Source: Armatimonadetes bacterium UBA1398 (GTDB lineage Bacteria > Armatimonadota > Zipacnadia > UBA1398). Taken from it: a stretch of DNA of 44,846 nt. Position numbers and translations under genes: made by a program. Below, in pieces: positions 25,437 through 33,881 of this stretch. The DNA lies in the NCBI GenBank assembly GCA_002305165.1, contig DBQI01000013.1, positions 1 to 44,846 of the forward strand, written 5' to 3'. The notes under the pieces were generated by a model. The model ran no database searches. It saw only the letters and a list, made by a program, of their open reading frames with translations, and was not told where the DNA came from. The stretch's first letter is position 1; each line of letters opens with the position of its first letter.

Positions 25437-26306
25437 CTAGCCCATTGTGGTGATCAGCAGGGCGCCGGCGACAACCACGACGGCCGCTCCGACACGGACG
25501 GGCCCCTGGGACTCCTTGAGCAGCGTGACTCCTGCGATGGCGGCCAGGATGACGGATACGGAGCGGAGGGGCGTGACGTAGGCCGTGTTGGCGAGTCGCA
25601 GGGCGAAGAGATAGAGGAGGTAGCTCGAGGTGTCGAGCGCGGCGCAGCCCATGTAGAGCCGCCACTCTTCGCGCCACCCTGCCGCCATGCGGGCCGTGCC
25701 GTAGCGCCACAGTTGCCATGGGAGGAGGATCGTAAGGCTCACTCCGATGCCGAACATCAGGAAGATGAACGGATGCACGATGCCCACGCCCACCTTATCG
25801 CTCACGCCGTAGATCGCGATCATCACCCCCACGAGGACGGCGAAGAGCGCTCCGGCCACCGGACTAGCGGCCTTCGCGCTCTCGTCACGGCTCGAGCCAG
25901 CGGAGATCACGACGACCGCGAGGAGGATGAGGCCGATCCCGGCTACGCCCATCGCGGTGAGCCGCTCATGCAGTACGAAGTAGCCGCCGACCGCGGCCAG
26001 CGCGGGCCCGACGCCTCGGGAGATAGGGTAGACGACGGAAAGGTCGCCGCGCTCGTAGGCGGCGGACATGAAGACGAAGTAGCCGGCGTAGCACGCGCCA
26101 CTCAGTACGGCGAGGGGTATGAACTCGAGGGAGGTGGGGGGCTCGATGGTCCACCAGATGGCCCCCAGGAGCGCCATTATCACCCAAGACCCGAGGGACT
26201 TGAAGACGGGGAAGGCTTGCTTGTCCTTGGCCTGCTTGTAGAGCAGATTCCAGTAGGCGTGTACGACCGCGGAGCCGAGGACAAGCACGAGGGCGGTGGT
26301 GGGCAC
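25437..26306 (-). CDS. EamA/DMT-family transporter
   Basis: The 289-aa product has ten hydrophobic segments in two EamA repeats (about residues 5-140 and 155-289). It includes HAYWNLLYKQA near the start, YPISRGVGPALAAVGGYFVLHERLT at the end of the first repeat and TPLRSVSVILAAIAGVTLLKE at the end of the second. The family exports or exchanges small metabolites across the inner membrane; the substrate is not predictable. I chose GTG 26306, with GGAGTGAG eight bases upstream, so the protein begins at the first membrane helix. The longer frame to 26501 overlaps the divergent gene's leader and has no protein character. Confidence 0.88.
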   Translation of the reverse strand: MPTTALVLVLGSAVVHAYWNLLYKQAKDKQAFPVFKSLGSWVIMALLGAIWWTIEPPTSLEFIPLAVLSGACYAGYFVFMSAAYERGDLSVVYPISRGVGPALAAVGGYFVLHERLTAMGVAGIGLILLAVVVISAGSSRDESAKAASPVAGALFAVLVGVMIAIYGVSDKVGVGIVHPFIFLMFGIGVSLTILLPWQLWRYGTARMAAGWREEWRLYMGCAALDTSSYLLYLFALRLANTAYVTPLRSVSVILAAIAGVTLLKESQGPVRVGAAVVVVAGALLITTMG

Positions 26307-26485
26307 TATCTCACTCCAGACTGCGGAGCGAGATCGGCGCTCCGTCCAAGGCCGGTATGTTACCACCGCGAAGCCTGCGGCTCCAGGGTGGCAGGCGCCG
26401 GCGCCTTCGGCGAGGAACCGATTGGGGGAAGCATCAGGCGCCGAGCATCCATCGTGCCCTTCCGGGCGTGGAGAGGAGAGCCACC

Positions 26486-27838
26486 ATGGACACCATGTCA
26501 CGACGGGACTTCATCCAGCGTTCGGCCGGGGTGGTCGCTGGGGCGGCAGCGGCCTCGTCGCTCCTGGCCTTCGGCCGCCGGGCCATGGCTCAGGACGACG
26601 AGCTCCGGGTAGCTGTGCTTGGGATCAATGGCCGCGGGACGGCGCACATCAGCGCCTTCATGAACCTGCCCGGGTGCCGGGTGGCGGCTCTCTGCGATCC
26701 CGATGAGACCCTGTTCGCCAGCCGGGCCGAGGCGATCACGGACGCGGGACATCCCAAGCCCAAGTTCTACCCCGACATCCGCGATGTGCTCGAGGACGAC
26801 GAGATCGATGTCCTGTCCGTTGCCACGCCCAACCACTGGCACTGCCTCGCGACCATCTGGGGTTGCCAAGCGGGCAAGGACGTCTACGTCGAGAAGCCGC
26901 TGTCGTGGGGGATATGGGAGGGGCGGCAGGCCGTCAAGGCGGCGCGGAAGTACGGTCGGATCGTGCAGGTGGGCACCCAGGGTCGCTCGGATGGGCGGAT
27001 GCGCGAGGCGATCGCGCGGTTCCGGCGGGGCGATGTGGGTAGCCCCGTGATGGCCCGGGCAACCTGCTTCAAGCCCCGGGCCTCGATCGGCTTCCAGCCG
27101 ATCGAAGAGCCCCCGCCGACGCTCCACTGGGACATCTGGCGCGGGCCGGGTCCCGATGTGCCGTTCCACCGGAACCTCGTCCACTACAACTGGCACTGGT
27201 TCTACGACTTCGGCAACGGCGACCTGGGCAACCAAGGGGTGCACCAGATGGACATCGCCCGCTGGGGACTGGGCCAGACTCTCCCCGTGCGCGTATCGAG
27301 CACCGGCGGGCGTCTGGGCTATGTGGACCAGGGCGAGACCCCGAACACTCAGACGTGCAACTTCCAGTATGAGGACGGGACACTGCTCGTGTTCGAGGTG
27401 CGCGGGCTGCCGACGGCTGAGGAGTCGGGCGGCCGGATCGGCAATCAGTTCTATGGTTCGGAAGGCTGGATGTGCCAGTCCGATGGCTTCGTGGCCCACG
27501 TGGGGTACGACGGCGACCCGCGCGAGACCGACGGGCCGCTGCCGCCAGTGGGGGGCGCGGGACCGGAGGACCACTTCGCGAACTTCGTGCGGGCGGTCCG
27601 GAGTCGGCGAATCGAGGATCTGAACGCCGATGTGCTCGAGGGGCACTACTCGGCGGCGCTCTGCCACATGGCGCTGATCGCCTACCGGCTGGGCCGAGAT
27701 CTGGAGTTCTGCCCCGAGCGGGAGGAGTTCGTGGGGGACGACGAGGCCAACGCGATGCTCCGGCGGCCCAAGCAGCGCGTCAGGCGGGATGGCGTCGGCC
27801 TCGTGGCAAACCCCTTCGAGGTCCCGGAGGTTGTGTAG
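26486..27838 (+). CDS. Tat-exported Gfo/Idh/MocA-family oxidoreductase
   Basis: The 450-aa product begins with a twin-arginine signal (SRRDFIQRSAG at 5-15, hydrophobic stretch, cleavage near RAMAQ). A Rossmann domain follows (LRVAVLGINGRGTAHI, about 41-56), then VEKPLSWGIWEG with the catalytic-site lysine, and the family C-terminal domain (WHWFYDFGNGDLGNQGVHQMD, about 232-252). Such exported forms carry a tightly bound cofactor and fold before export; several act on sugars or glycan-derived ketones. GAGGAGAG precedes the ATG by about 7 bases, and a second in-frame ATG at 26495 is also close. It is divergent from the EamA transporter and followed by a hairpin at 27845-27865. Confidence 0.93.
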   Translation: MDTMSRRDFIQRSAGVVAGAAAASSLLAFGRRAMAQDDELRVAVLGINGRGTAHISAFMNLPGCRVAALCDPDETLFASRAEAITDAGHPKPKFYPDIRDVLEDDEIDVLSVATPNHWHCLATIWGCQAGKDVYVEKPLSWGIWEGRQAVKAARKYGRIVQVGTQGRSDGRMREAIARFRRGDVGSPVMARATCFKPRASIGFQPIEEPPPTLHWDIWRGPGPDVPFHRNLVHYNWHWFYDFGNGDLGNQGVHQMDIARWGLGQTLPVRVSSTGGRLGYVDQGETPNTQTCNFQYEDGTLLVFEVRGLPTAEESGGRIGNQFYGSEGWMCQSDGFVAHVGYDGDPRETDGPLPPVGGAGPEDHFANFVRAVRSRRIEDLNADVLEGHYSAALCHMALIAYRLGRDLEFCPEREEFVGDDEANAMLRRPKQRVRRDGVGLVANPFEVPEVV

Positions 27839-27844
27839 GTGACG

Positions 27845-27865
27845 GCCCGGGTTCGGATACCGGGC
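27845..27865 (+). terminator. Hairpin after the Tat oxidoreductase
   Basis: GCCCGG and CCGGGC pair over 6 bp with a 9-nt loop, starting 6 bases after the stop codon. A second small hairpin (GGAATC/GATTCC, 27898-27916) follows. Neither has a T-run. Confidence 0.4.
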
Positions 27866-27956
27866 TCGGAGCGAAACCGGCGTTTCATCTCTACATGGGA
27901 ATCACGGCACGATTCCTTACAGGGATGGGAGAGCCCGGGACCGAATACGGCACCGA

Positions 27957-27985
27957 TTGTTAGGCCCGATGGGGCTGGGTATACT
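27957..27985 (+). promoter_or_regulatory. Sigma-70-type promoter
   Basis: TTGTTA (27957-27962) and TATACT (27980-27985) are separated by exactly 17 bp, about 40 bases before the start codon of the secreted protein gene. This is the best promoter match in the window. Confidence 0.65.
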
Positions 27986-28028
27986 AGCCTCGTTTCGGGC
28001 ATCTGAGACGGCGAAAGGAGCCGGGATC

Positions 28029-29321
28029 ATGGCCGTACCCTTGCGTCTGGTCGCGGTTGTTGCGGCGACGCTTATGTTGGCTTGCTTGCCAGCGAGTGCA
28101 GCCATCGAGCTGTCCGTGGAGAGCTACGGCGCAACTCAGGTGGTGAGCGGCACCACCGCTGTCACGGTCACGGGGGTGGCAGCTCCCGACAGCTATGTGG
28201 TCATCCGGGCTGATGGCTCCTACGTGAGCGCGATCGGGTCTCCCTTCAGCTACCTCTGGGACACCCGCCAGGTCAAGGATGGCCAAGTCACCCTCGCGGC
28301 CGTTGAGGTCAACGCCGATGGAGCTGAGGTCTCTTCCGACAGCGTCACCGTCCGCGTGGAGAACTCGGCCAGCGTGCCAGGGCCGGTCACCCTCGAGTGG
28401 GGCGTGGCCTCTGGCGACGTGGTGCGGACGAGCATCACTGGCACGGCTGACCTCATCGACGCCATCACCTACGATCACAAGTACGCGCCCATCCGCCTGG
28501 TCCGTGCCCTGGCCTGCACCATCAGCGGTTCGGCGACGGACACCGTTGCCGACTTGGTCGATGACGGCAGCCTCGTCGTGAACCGGCAGCTGGATAGCCT
28601 GGTGGCGGACTACCAGGATCGGGTTGTCGAGCTCGCTGGGTCGGCCCAACCGACCTCGGTCTCGATCCTCCCCAACGGCACCCTCGGAGACGGCCCTGAG
28701 AAGGGCGTCGTGCAGGCGCGCGCGGGGATGACCTGGCTGCCACTGCCGAGCAAGCCTGTCAACGTGGACGACCAGTGGCAGGGCGACCTCATCGTGCTTC
28801 AGAGCGCTCAGACGGGGTCTGTGAGGAAGGAGCCCGCTACCCACGAGATCGTGGGGTGGGCGAACTGGCGAGGCGAGACGTGCGCGATAGTGGAGAGCCG
28901 CCTTCGCTTCACGGATGATATGGTCGTCCAGCTTCCCTCTGGGGACACAAGCTTCCGCATGGTGAAGAGCGTTGTCATCCGCCTCTCCTTCTTCTCCCTG
29001 GATTCCGGTCGGGTCTTGCACGTTGAGGAGACCACGGACCGGATGATCGGCGTCGAGGCGGCCGACTGGGGAGTCGGGCCGGAGAGCTTCATCCCACTTG
29101 AGGACCTCGAGTCAGAGGCGACCTCGTCCACGCAGCCCGGCGGGATGCTGGGCGGGACGGTCGGCGGTCCCATGACCGGCGGACCCATGGTCGGTGGCCC
29201 CATGATGGGTTCCATGGGTGGTTACGGCGGACTCCGACAGCCGGTCACGGAGCAGGAGCGGGTGCCAGAGTCGCTGGACCTCGTCTACCGCATCAAACTG
29301 GTGGTCGATGTGGAGTCCTGA
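28029..29321 (+). CDS. Secreted protein with an Ig-like N-terminus and Gly-Met-rich tract
   Basis: The 430-aa product has an ATG start with AAAGGAG about 9 bases upstream and a signal peptide (1-24, ending PASA). Residues about 25-115 read like a bacterial Ig-like domain (TAVTVTGVAAPDSYVVIRADG and YLWDTRQVKDGQVTLAAV). A beta-rich unknown region follows (about 120-365). Residues about 381-405 form a Gly/Pro/Met-rich tract with GGPM three times. The C-terminus returns to a short beta strand (DLVYRIKLVVDVES). No enzymatic motif is seen. It has its own promoter and a hairpin after the stop, so it is likely expressed alone as an envelope or surface protein. Confidence 0.82.
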   Translation: MAVPLRLVAVVAATLMLACLPASAAIELSVESYGATQVVSGTTAVTVTGVAAPDSYVVIRADGSYVSAIGSPFSYLWDTRQVKDGQVTLAAVEVNADGAEVSSDSVTVRVENSASVPGPVTLEWGVASGDVVRTSITGTADLIDAITYDHKYAPIRLVRALACTISGSATDTVADLVDDGSLVVNRQLDSLVADYQDRVVELAGSAQPTSVSILPNGTLGDGPEKGVVQARAGMTWLPLPSKPVNVDDQWQGDLIVLQSAQTGSVRKEPATHEIVGWANWRGETCAIVESRLRFTDDMVVQLPSGDTSFRMVKSVVIRLSFFSLDSGRVLHVEETTDRMIGVEAADWGVGPESFIPLEDLESEATSSTQPGGMLGGTVGGPMTGGPMVGGPMMGSMGGYGGLRQPVTEQERVPESLDLVYRIKLVVDVES

Positions 29322-29351
29322 TCCGCTGACTCCAAGGAGATAGACTGACGC

Positions 29352-29384
29352 GGCGGCCGCTCCTACTCTGTGGGGGCGGCCGTC
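29352..29384 (+). terminator. Hairpin after the secreted Ig-like protein
   Basis: GGCGGCCGC (29352-29360) pairs with GCGGCCGTC (29376-29384), one G-T pair included, 30 bases after the stop codon; TT follows. Confidence 0.5.
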
Positions 29385-29413
29385 TTGGCCACTAGCCGGG
29401 GGAGGGGAGAGAC

Positions 29414-30421
29414 GTGTCGGACATCCTGCTCGCCTCAGACCCCGTTTTCCTCGAACACCGGCCACACGTTGGGCATCCGGAGCGCGAGTCGCGGCTCGAG
29501 GTACTGGCCGATCTGCCCAGACTCGCGGCCCTGCCACGCATTCCGGTGCGCTTCGCCGAGATCGACGAGCTGTCTCGCATCCACCGTCTGGACTACATAG
29601 ATCGAGTCCGGCTCGTCGCCGAGTCCGGCGGAGGGTATCTCTGCCCCGAAACGTCCATTAGCCCTGGAAGCTGGTCGGCCGCTCTGGCCGCCGCGGGAGC
29701 GAGTATCGATCTCTGTCATGCTCTCCTCGATGGTCGCGCACGCGCCGGTGTCGCCCTCGTGCGGCCTCCAGGACACCATGCTACCGTCGACCATGCCATG
29801 GGGTTCTGTGTCTTCAACAACATCGCCCTCGCCGCAGACCTCGCGGCCAGACAAGGGCGCAAGGTAGCGGTTCTTGACTGGGATGTGCACCACGGGAACG
29901 GGACCCAGGCCGCCTTCTGGGATCGGGACGACGTCTTGTTCCTCTCGGTCCATCAGGCGCCGCTCTACCCCTGGTCTGGCGCGGTAGGGGATGTAGGCGT
30001 CAGGCGGGGGTTCGGGTACACCCGCAATGTCCCCCTCGGGCCCGGCTGCCGCGATGAGGACTACCTGCACGTGATGGACCGGATCTTCGCGCCTCGGTTG
30101 GCCGAGTTCGGGCCCGATATCGTGATGGTCTCCGCAGGCTATGACGCACACAAGGAGGACCCTCTCGCTGGGATGGCCCTGGACTCAGAGGCCTACCGCC
30201 AGATGACCCTGCGGCTGATGGCCGCCGCGGCGGGAGCGCCGGTGCTGGTTGTGCTCGAGGGTGGCTACGACCTGGCAGCCCTTCGGGAGTGCGTGGATCT
30301 CACCGTGGCGGCCCTGGAGAAGCCGGAGCCGCCTGCTGCTCCCGCCGCCGAAGCCTCATCCCGGGTGAGGCAGCAGGTCGACCGGATCCTCGAGACCTGG
30401 AGGGAACTGGGGTGCCCATGA
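29414..30421 (+). CDS. Histone deacetylase-family zinc amidohydrolase
   Basis: The 335-aa product is of the HDAC/acetoin utilisation (AcuC)/acetylpolyamine amidohydrolase superfamily. It has a GTG start behind GGGGAGAG. The catalytic His pair is RPPGHHA (HH 121-122). The zinc ligands are in DWDVHHGNGT (Asp157, His159) and GYDAH (Asp244), and the transition-state Tyr is in LEGGYD (Tyr285). Bacterial members deacetylate acyl-lysines or acetylpolyamines; the substrate here is not determined. All active-site residues are present. Its stop overlaps the ATG of the next small membrane protein gene (ATGA), so they are coupled. Confidence 0.93.
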   Translation: MSDILLASDPVFLEHRPHVGHPERESRLEVLADLPRLAALPRIPVRFAEIDELSRIHRLDYIDRVRLVAESGGGYLCPETSISPGSWSAALAAAGASIDLCHALLDGRARAGVALVRPPGHHATVDHAMGFCVFNNIALAADLAARQGRKVAVLDWDVHHGNGTQAAFWDRDDVLFLSVHQAPLYPWSGAVGDVGVRRGFGYTRNVPLGPGCRDEDYLHVMDRIFAPRLAEFGPDIVMVSAGYDAHKEDPLAGMALDSEAYRQMTLRLMAAAAGAPVLVVLEGGYDLAALRECVDLTVAALEKPEPPAAPAAEASSRVRQQVDRILETWRELGCP

Positions 30422-30837
30422 GCGGCCCGTCGACGCTCCCCGCCATACTCGTGTACGCGATCCTCGTTGCCGGCTTCGCCGCTTTCGTTGTGATCGAGAT
30501 CCGCCGGTGGCGCGCGCTGGGAGCCTTCCTCGCGCGGACCCAGGTAGCGGTGAGGATGGCGAACCTGGTGCTCATCGGGCTCCTGCTGGCGCTCATGGGG
30601 ATCCTCTACTTCGACGTGCTTCCCGCGAGCGCCATACGTCTGCGCCTCGCTTTCATTACGGCGACGCCCATCGTCGTGCTCATCGTGTTCGTGCTCGCCA
30701 TCTGGGACTTCCGGGAGATCCAGAAGGCCCGCCTCCGACGTGAGATCGAGTGGGTCGGCCAAGTGGCGCGCACGATCGTGAAGAGCGGCGGCCGCTCGGA
30801 GGCGAAGCCAAGCGAGAGGCCTGAGAGAGAGCCTTAG
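30418..30837 (+). CDS. Small membrane protein coupled to the deacetylase
   Basis: The 139-aa product has three hydrophobic segments (about residues 8-27, 45-63 and 77-97), then a charged helix (WDFREIQKARLRREIEWVGQVARTI) and a hydrophilic tail. No family is recognised. The ATG at 30418 overlaps the deacetylase stop as ATGA; a GTG at 30412 is also in frame. The stop shares bases with that of the convergent UroD-family gene. Confidence 0.75.
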   Translation: MSGPSTLPAILVYAILVAGFAAFVVIEIRRWRALGAFLARTQVAVRMANLVLIGLLLALMGILYFDVLPASAIRLRLAFITATPIVVLIVFVLAIWDFREIQKARLRREIEWVGQVARTIVKSGGRSEAKPSERPEREP

Positions 30838-31967
30838 AGCCAGCCGCAGAGCCGCCCCAGTACCCGGGAGTACTCGATGAAGTTGGGCCACGAGATGTCG
30901 GGGGGCACGCCATGGTCGCAGCCTGGGATGAAGCCTCCGGTGGCCAGGAGCGGGGGCACGACCCGATTCAGCTCGTCGCGCATCGCCTCGCCGCCCCGGG
31001 CGAGGGCCCGCTTGTCGATGCCTCCACAGAAGGCCATCCGCTCCCCGTGCTCGCGACGGAAGGCTGCGAGGTCGTTCCCCGCCGCGACCTCCATGGGCGA
31101 GCAGGCGTTGATGCCGCAATCGATCCACACGGGCATCAGATCGCCCACGTAGCCATCGGAGTCCACCTCGAACACCTGGCAGCCCGCCGCCTCCGCGATG
31201 GAGACCCATTCGCGGTAGGCGGGGCCAAGGAACTCCGCCGTCATCGCTGGTGAGATCATCGCATGGGCCTTGTAGGCCATGTCCTCATTGATGAGGATCC
31301 GGTCGATCCGGCCTGCGGCGGCCACCCGACTCATCACTCCCGACACGAACTCGCGCCAGGAGGAGACCATGTGCCGCACGAACTGGGGCTGATCCAGGAA
31401 CAGCATGCAGAGGCCTTCGAAGCCGCACCATTCGCGAAGCTGCCAGAAGGGCCCGTTGAACACGAGGGTCACGAGGTGATGCTCCGGGTCCATGGCGGAC
31501 ATCCGGTCGGCGAAGCCCGCGGGGTACCGCCGCGGGTCGTTCGCGTCGTAGCGAATGCGCATGGCCTCGAAGTCCTCCGGCGCCTCCACGGGGAATCGGT
31601 ACCACTTGCGGGTTACGAAGTCCTTGGCTGCACGGAGGTACGAGGCGTCGTACTGATCGGAGATCTCGACGATGGCGCCCATCCAGTCCCGAAGGACGTA
31701 GTGGCCGTCCCGGTGCTCCAGGATCTCCTCCTCATACTCGGGGATCATCCGGAAGGAAACGCCCGGGGTAGCCCAGGGGATACCCACGGGGGCATCTGGC
31801 GCCAAGCCGATGGCGTCGAGCAGCTGCGGATACCACGGAGCGTCGGGTTCCAGCCCTTGGGCGTGCCAGGCCTGCAGGGTCGACTCCCGGGGGCCACCGG
31901 GCGTCAGCGGGACGCGGTCGGGCTCTCCGAACAGCATGCACTCCAGGTACCGCTGACGCGGAGACAT
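30834..31967 (-). CDS. Uroporphyrinogen decarboxylase-family protein
   Basis: The 377-aa product begins MSPRQRYLECMLFGEPDRVPL, the standard start of UroD-fold methyltransferase-like proteins (MtaA/CmuA relatives), and has FEVDSDGYVGDLMPVWIDCGINACSPMEVAAG and FCGGIDKRALARG in the C-terminal half. True HemE motifs are not evident, so it is more likely a corrinoid-linked methyltransferase relative or an uncharacterised branch than a haem enzyme. The ATG at 31967 was chosen over a TTG at 31994. It lies 100 bases after the BtuC gene on the same strand, downstream of a cobalamin riboswitch, which fits a corrinoid-related role. The link to cobalamin is inference from position and family. Confidence 0.85.
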   Translation of the reverse strand: MSPRQRYLECMLFGEPDRVPLTPGGPRESTLQAWHAQGLEPDAPWYPQLLDAIGLAPDAPVGIPWATPGVSFRMIPEYEEEILEHRDGHYVLRDWMGAIVEISDQYDASYLRAAKDFVTRKWYRFPVEAPEDFEAMRIRYDANDPRRYPAGFADRMSAMDPEHHLVTLVFNGPFWQLREWCGFEGLCMLFLDQPQFVRHMVSSWREFVSGVMSRVAAAGRIDRILINEDMAYKAHAMISPAMTAEFLGPAYREWVSIAEAAGCQVFEVDSDGYVGDLMPVWIDCGINACSPMEVAAGNDLAAFRREHGERMAFCGGIDKRALARGGEAMRDELNRVVPPLLATGGFIPGCDHGVPPDISWPNFIEYSRVLGRLCGWL

Positions 31968-32067
31968 CGACGTGGCCCCCCCGAAGCTGCCCAACCGCGG
32001 GCGCCGTGGATGTGGGTGAACGTATGGGCGGGTTCGAGGTCTCCGGAGCGGTCTCCTGCCGTTGCCC

Positions 32068-33081
32068 TCAGCGGCCTCGCCGGAGGAGAAGGATCACGAA
32101 GACGGGTCCTCCGAGGAGCGAGGTGACAACGCCGACGGGAAGCTCCGCAGGCGCCATCACCGTACGCGCAAGGCTGTCGCAGAACACCAGGAAGGCCCCC
32201 GCCACCAGCCCGGAGGCCGGGACCAGGATCCGGTGGTCGGGCCCCACGATGCCGCGAACCGCATGGGGGACGATGAGGCCCACGAACCCGATGGGGCCGG
32301 CCATGGCGACGACGCCTGCCGTGATCAGTGACGTGGCGCCGAAGGTCCAGCGCTGAGTACCCTCCACGTCGACGCCGCGCCCCATCGCCATCTCCTCGCC
32401 GAAGGTGAGCTGGTTCAGCGGGCCGGCGAGCCACAGGATGAGGAGGACCCCGGGGATGAGCATGGGGAGCAATCCGGCGACCTCGTCATAGCCCACCACG
32501 GCCAGTCCGCCCATCATCCAGCGGTCCATGACGATGAGCAGGTGCGGCTCGGCGAGGTAGCGCATGAGGAGGATCCCCGAGGAGCCGACGAGGGCGATGG
32601 TCACGCCGCACAGCAGGAGGGAGCTCATCGAGAACTCGCGCTTGCCTCGGGCCAGACGATAGAGCAGGAGCATGACGAGGGCGGCTCCGGCGAGGGCGAA
32701 GATCTCGACAGCGCGGAATGGCCCCAGGCCGAAGCTGAGACCGAGGGTCATCGCGAGGACCGCGCCAAGAGCGCTGCCGGTGGAGATTCCGAGCACGTAG
32801 GGATCGGCGAGGGGATTACGGAGGATCGCTTGCAGGGCCGCTCCGGCCACCCCTAGGCCCAGACCGACGAGGAACCCAAGGAGGGCTCGGGGCAGCCGTT
32901 GCGCCATGAGGATCTGGTAGCTTACGTTGTTCTCGCGCAGGGTCGGGTCCAGCAGGGCGCGCCAGCCCTCGGAGATGTCTATCTCGGCGGCGCCGACGAA
33001 GAGGGATCCGGCTATCGCAGCGAGAGCGAGAAGGCCGGCGGCCAGGAAGGCCACAGTGACTCGGAGCGGGCTCAGAGACAC
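32068..33081 (-). CDS. btuC: Cobalamin ABC transporter permease, BtuC/FecCD family
   Basis: The 337-aa integral membrane protein has the about ten helices of the FecCD/BtuC family. The signature stretch RLPRALLGFLVGLGLGVAGAALQAILRNPLADPYVLGISTGSA region lies at about residues 63-105, and GFVGLIVPHAVRGIVGPDHR, the loop that couples to the ATPase, at about 268-287. It starts with GTG at 33081, with GGAGG 7 bases upstream, and overlaps the ATPase gene end by 10 bases. FecCD proteins transport cobalamin, siderophores or haem; the cobalamin riboswitch upstream of the operon makes B12 the likely substrate. Confidence 0.9.
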   Translation of the reverse strand: MSLSPLRVTVAFLAAGLLALAAIAGSLFVGAAEIDISEGWRALLDPTLRENNVSYQILMAQRLPRALLGFLVGLGLGVAGAALQAILRNPLADPYVLGISTGSALGAVLAMTLGLSFGLGPFRAVEIFALAGAALVMLLLYRLARGKREFSMSSLLLCGVTIALVGSSGILLMRYLAEPHLLIVMDRWMMGGLAVVGYDEVAGLLPMLIPGVLLILWLAGPLNQLTFGEEMAMGRGVDVEGTQRWTFGATSLITAGVVAMAGPIGFVGLIVPHAVRGIVGPDHRILVPASGLVAGAFLVFCDSLARTVMAPAELPVGVVTSLLGGPVFVILLLRRGR

Positions 33082-33881
33082 GGCTGAGCCTCCGATGGGA
33101 TGGGGGGCAGGATCAGCGGCAGGCCGGTGGCGGGATCGGTCGTCACCCGCAGATCGGCGCCGTAGAGCTGATTGACATTGGCCGTGTTGATGACCTCCCC
33201 CGGCGAGCCCTGTGCGAGGATGCGGCCCCCGGAGAGGAGCCAGAGCCTCCGGCAGTAGGCGGCCGCGAGGGTGACGTCGTGAGTGACCAGGATCACGGTG
33301 ATGCCGTCATCGGCGAGGCTACGGAGCATCTCCATGACGCTGTACTGGTGAGCGAGGTCGAGGGCGGCGGTGGGCTCGTCGAGCAACATGACTCGCGGCT
33401 CCTGAGCCAGCACCGAGGCGATCAGGGCCCGCTGCCTCTCCCCACCGCTAAGGGTGGAGAACCGTCGCCGGGCAAGGTGCTCGATTCCGGTGCGCTCCAT
33501 GCAGCCGTGGGCGATCTCGATGTCACGCGCCGACTCCAGCGCGAAGGTCGCCAGGTGGGGGTAGCGGCCCATCAACACCACCTCGAAGGTGGTGAAGGGG
33601 TGGTTCAGATCCACCTCCTGGGGCAGGTAGCCCACTACCTTGGCCCGCTCGATGGGAGGGATGCTACGGAGCGACCTGCCGAAGAGATCCACGGCCCCTG
33701 CTTGTGGTCGCAGGACGCCCAGCAGGATCCGCAGCAGCGTCGATTTGCCCTCACCGTTAGGCCCGAGTACACCCAGCAGCTCGCCCTGCTGGATGCAGCC
33801 CGACAGGTTGCGCAGCACCGGCTCTTCGTCATAACCGAAGGTGACGTCGGCGAGCTGGTACGCTGGGTCGGAGCTACTCAT
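33072..33881 (-). CDS. btuD: Cobalamin ABC transporter ATPase
   Basis: The 269-aa ATPase has Walker A GPNGEGKST (about 39-47), Q-loop LPQE, the ABC signature LSGGERQRALIA (about 143-154), Walker B VMLLDEP and the switch H in LVTHD. The Walker A position usually held by Ala or Ser (G-x-GKS) is Glu here, which is unusual but not known to be inactivating. The start overlaps the binding-protein gene by 8 bases, and the end overlaps btuC by 10. It energises import through BtuC. Confidence 0.9.
   Translation of the reverse strand: MSSSDPAYQLADVTFGYDEEPVLRNLSGCIQQGELLGVLGPNGEGKSTLLRILLGVLRPQAGAVDLFGRSLRSIPPIERAKVVGYLPQEVDLNHPFTTFEVVLMGRYPHLATFALESARDIEIAHGCMERTGIEHLARRRFSTLSGGERQRALIASVLAQEPRVMLLDEPTAALDLAHQYSVMEMLRSLADDGITVILVTHDVTLAAAYCRRLWLLSGGRILAQGSPGEVINTANVNQLYGADLRVTTDPATGLPLILPPIPSEAQPCL

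Noticed and set aside
26498..27667. Minus-strand ORF of 389 aa opposite the Tat oxidoreductase
   Set aside because: Composition is the mirror of the real gene and no motif is seen.
27898..27916. GGAATC/GATTCC hairpin as a separate regulatory element
   Set aside because: Only 6 bp, no T-run, and it lies between a terminator-like hairpin and the next promoter; not enough to call.
27984..29021. Minus-strand ORF of 345 aa opposite the secreted Ig-like gene
   Set aside because: The plus-strand frame has a signal peptide, ribosome binding site and promoter; the minus frame has none.
29140..29230. Repeat tract as a tandem DNA repeat or CRISPR
   Set aside because: It is the coding sequence for a Gly/Pro/Met-rich protein stretch with imperfect units and no spacers.
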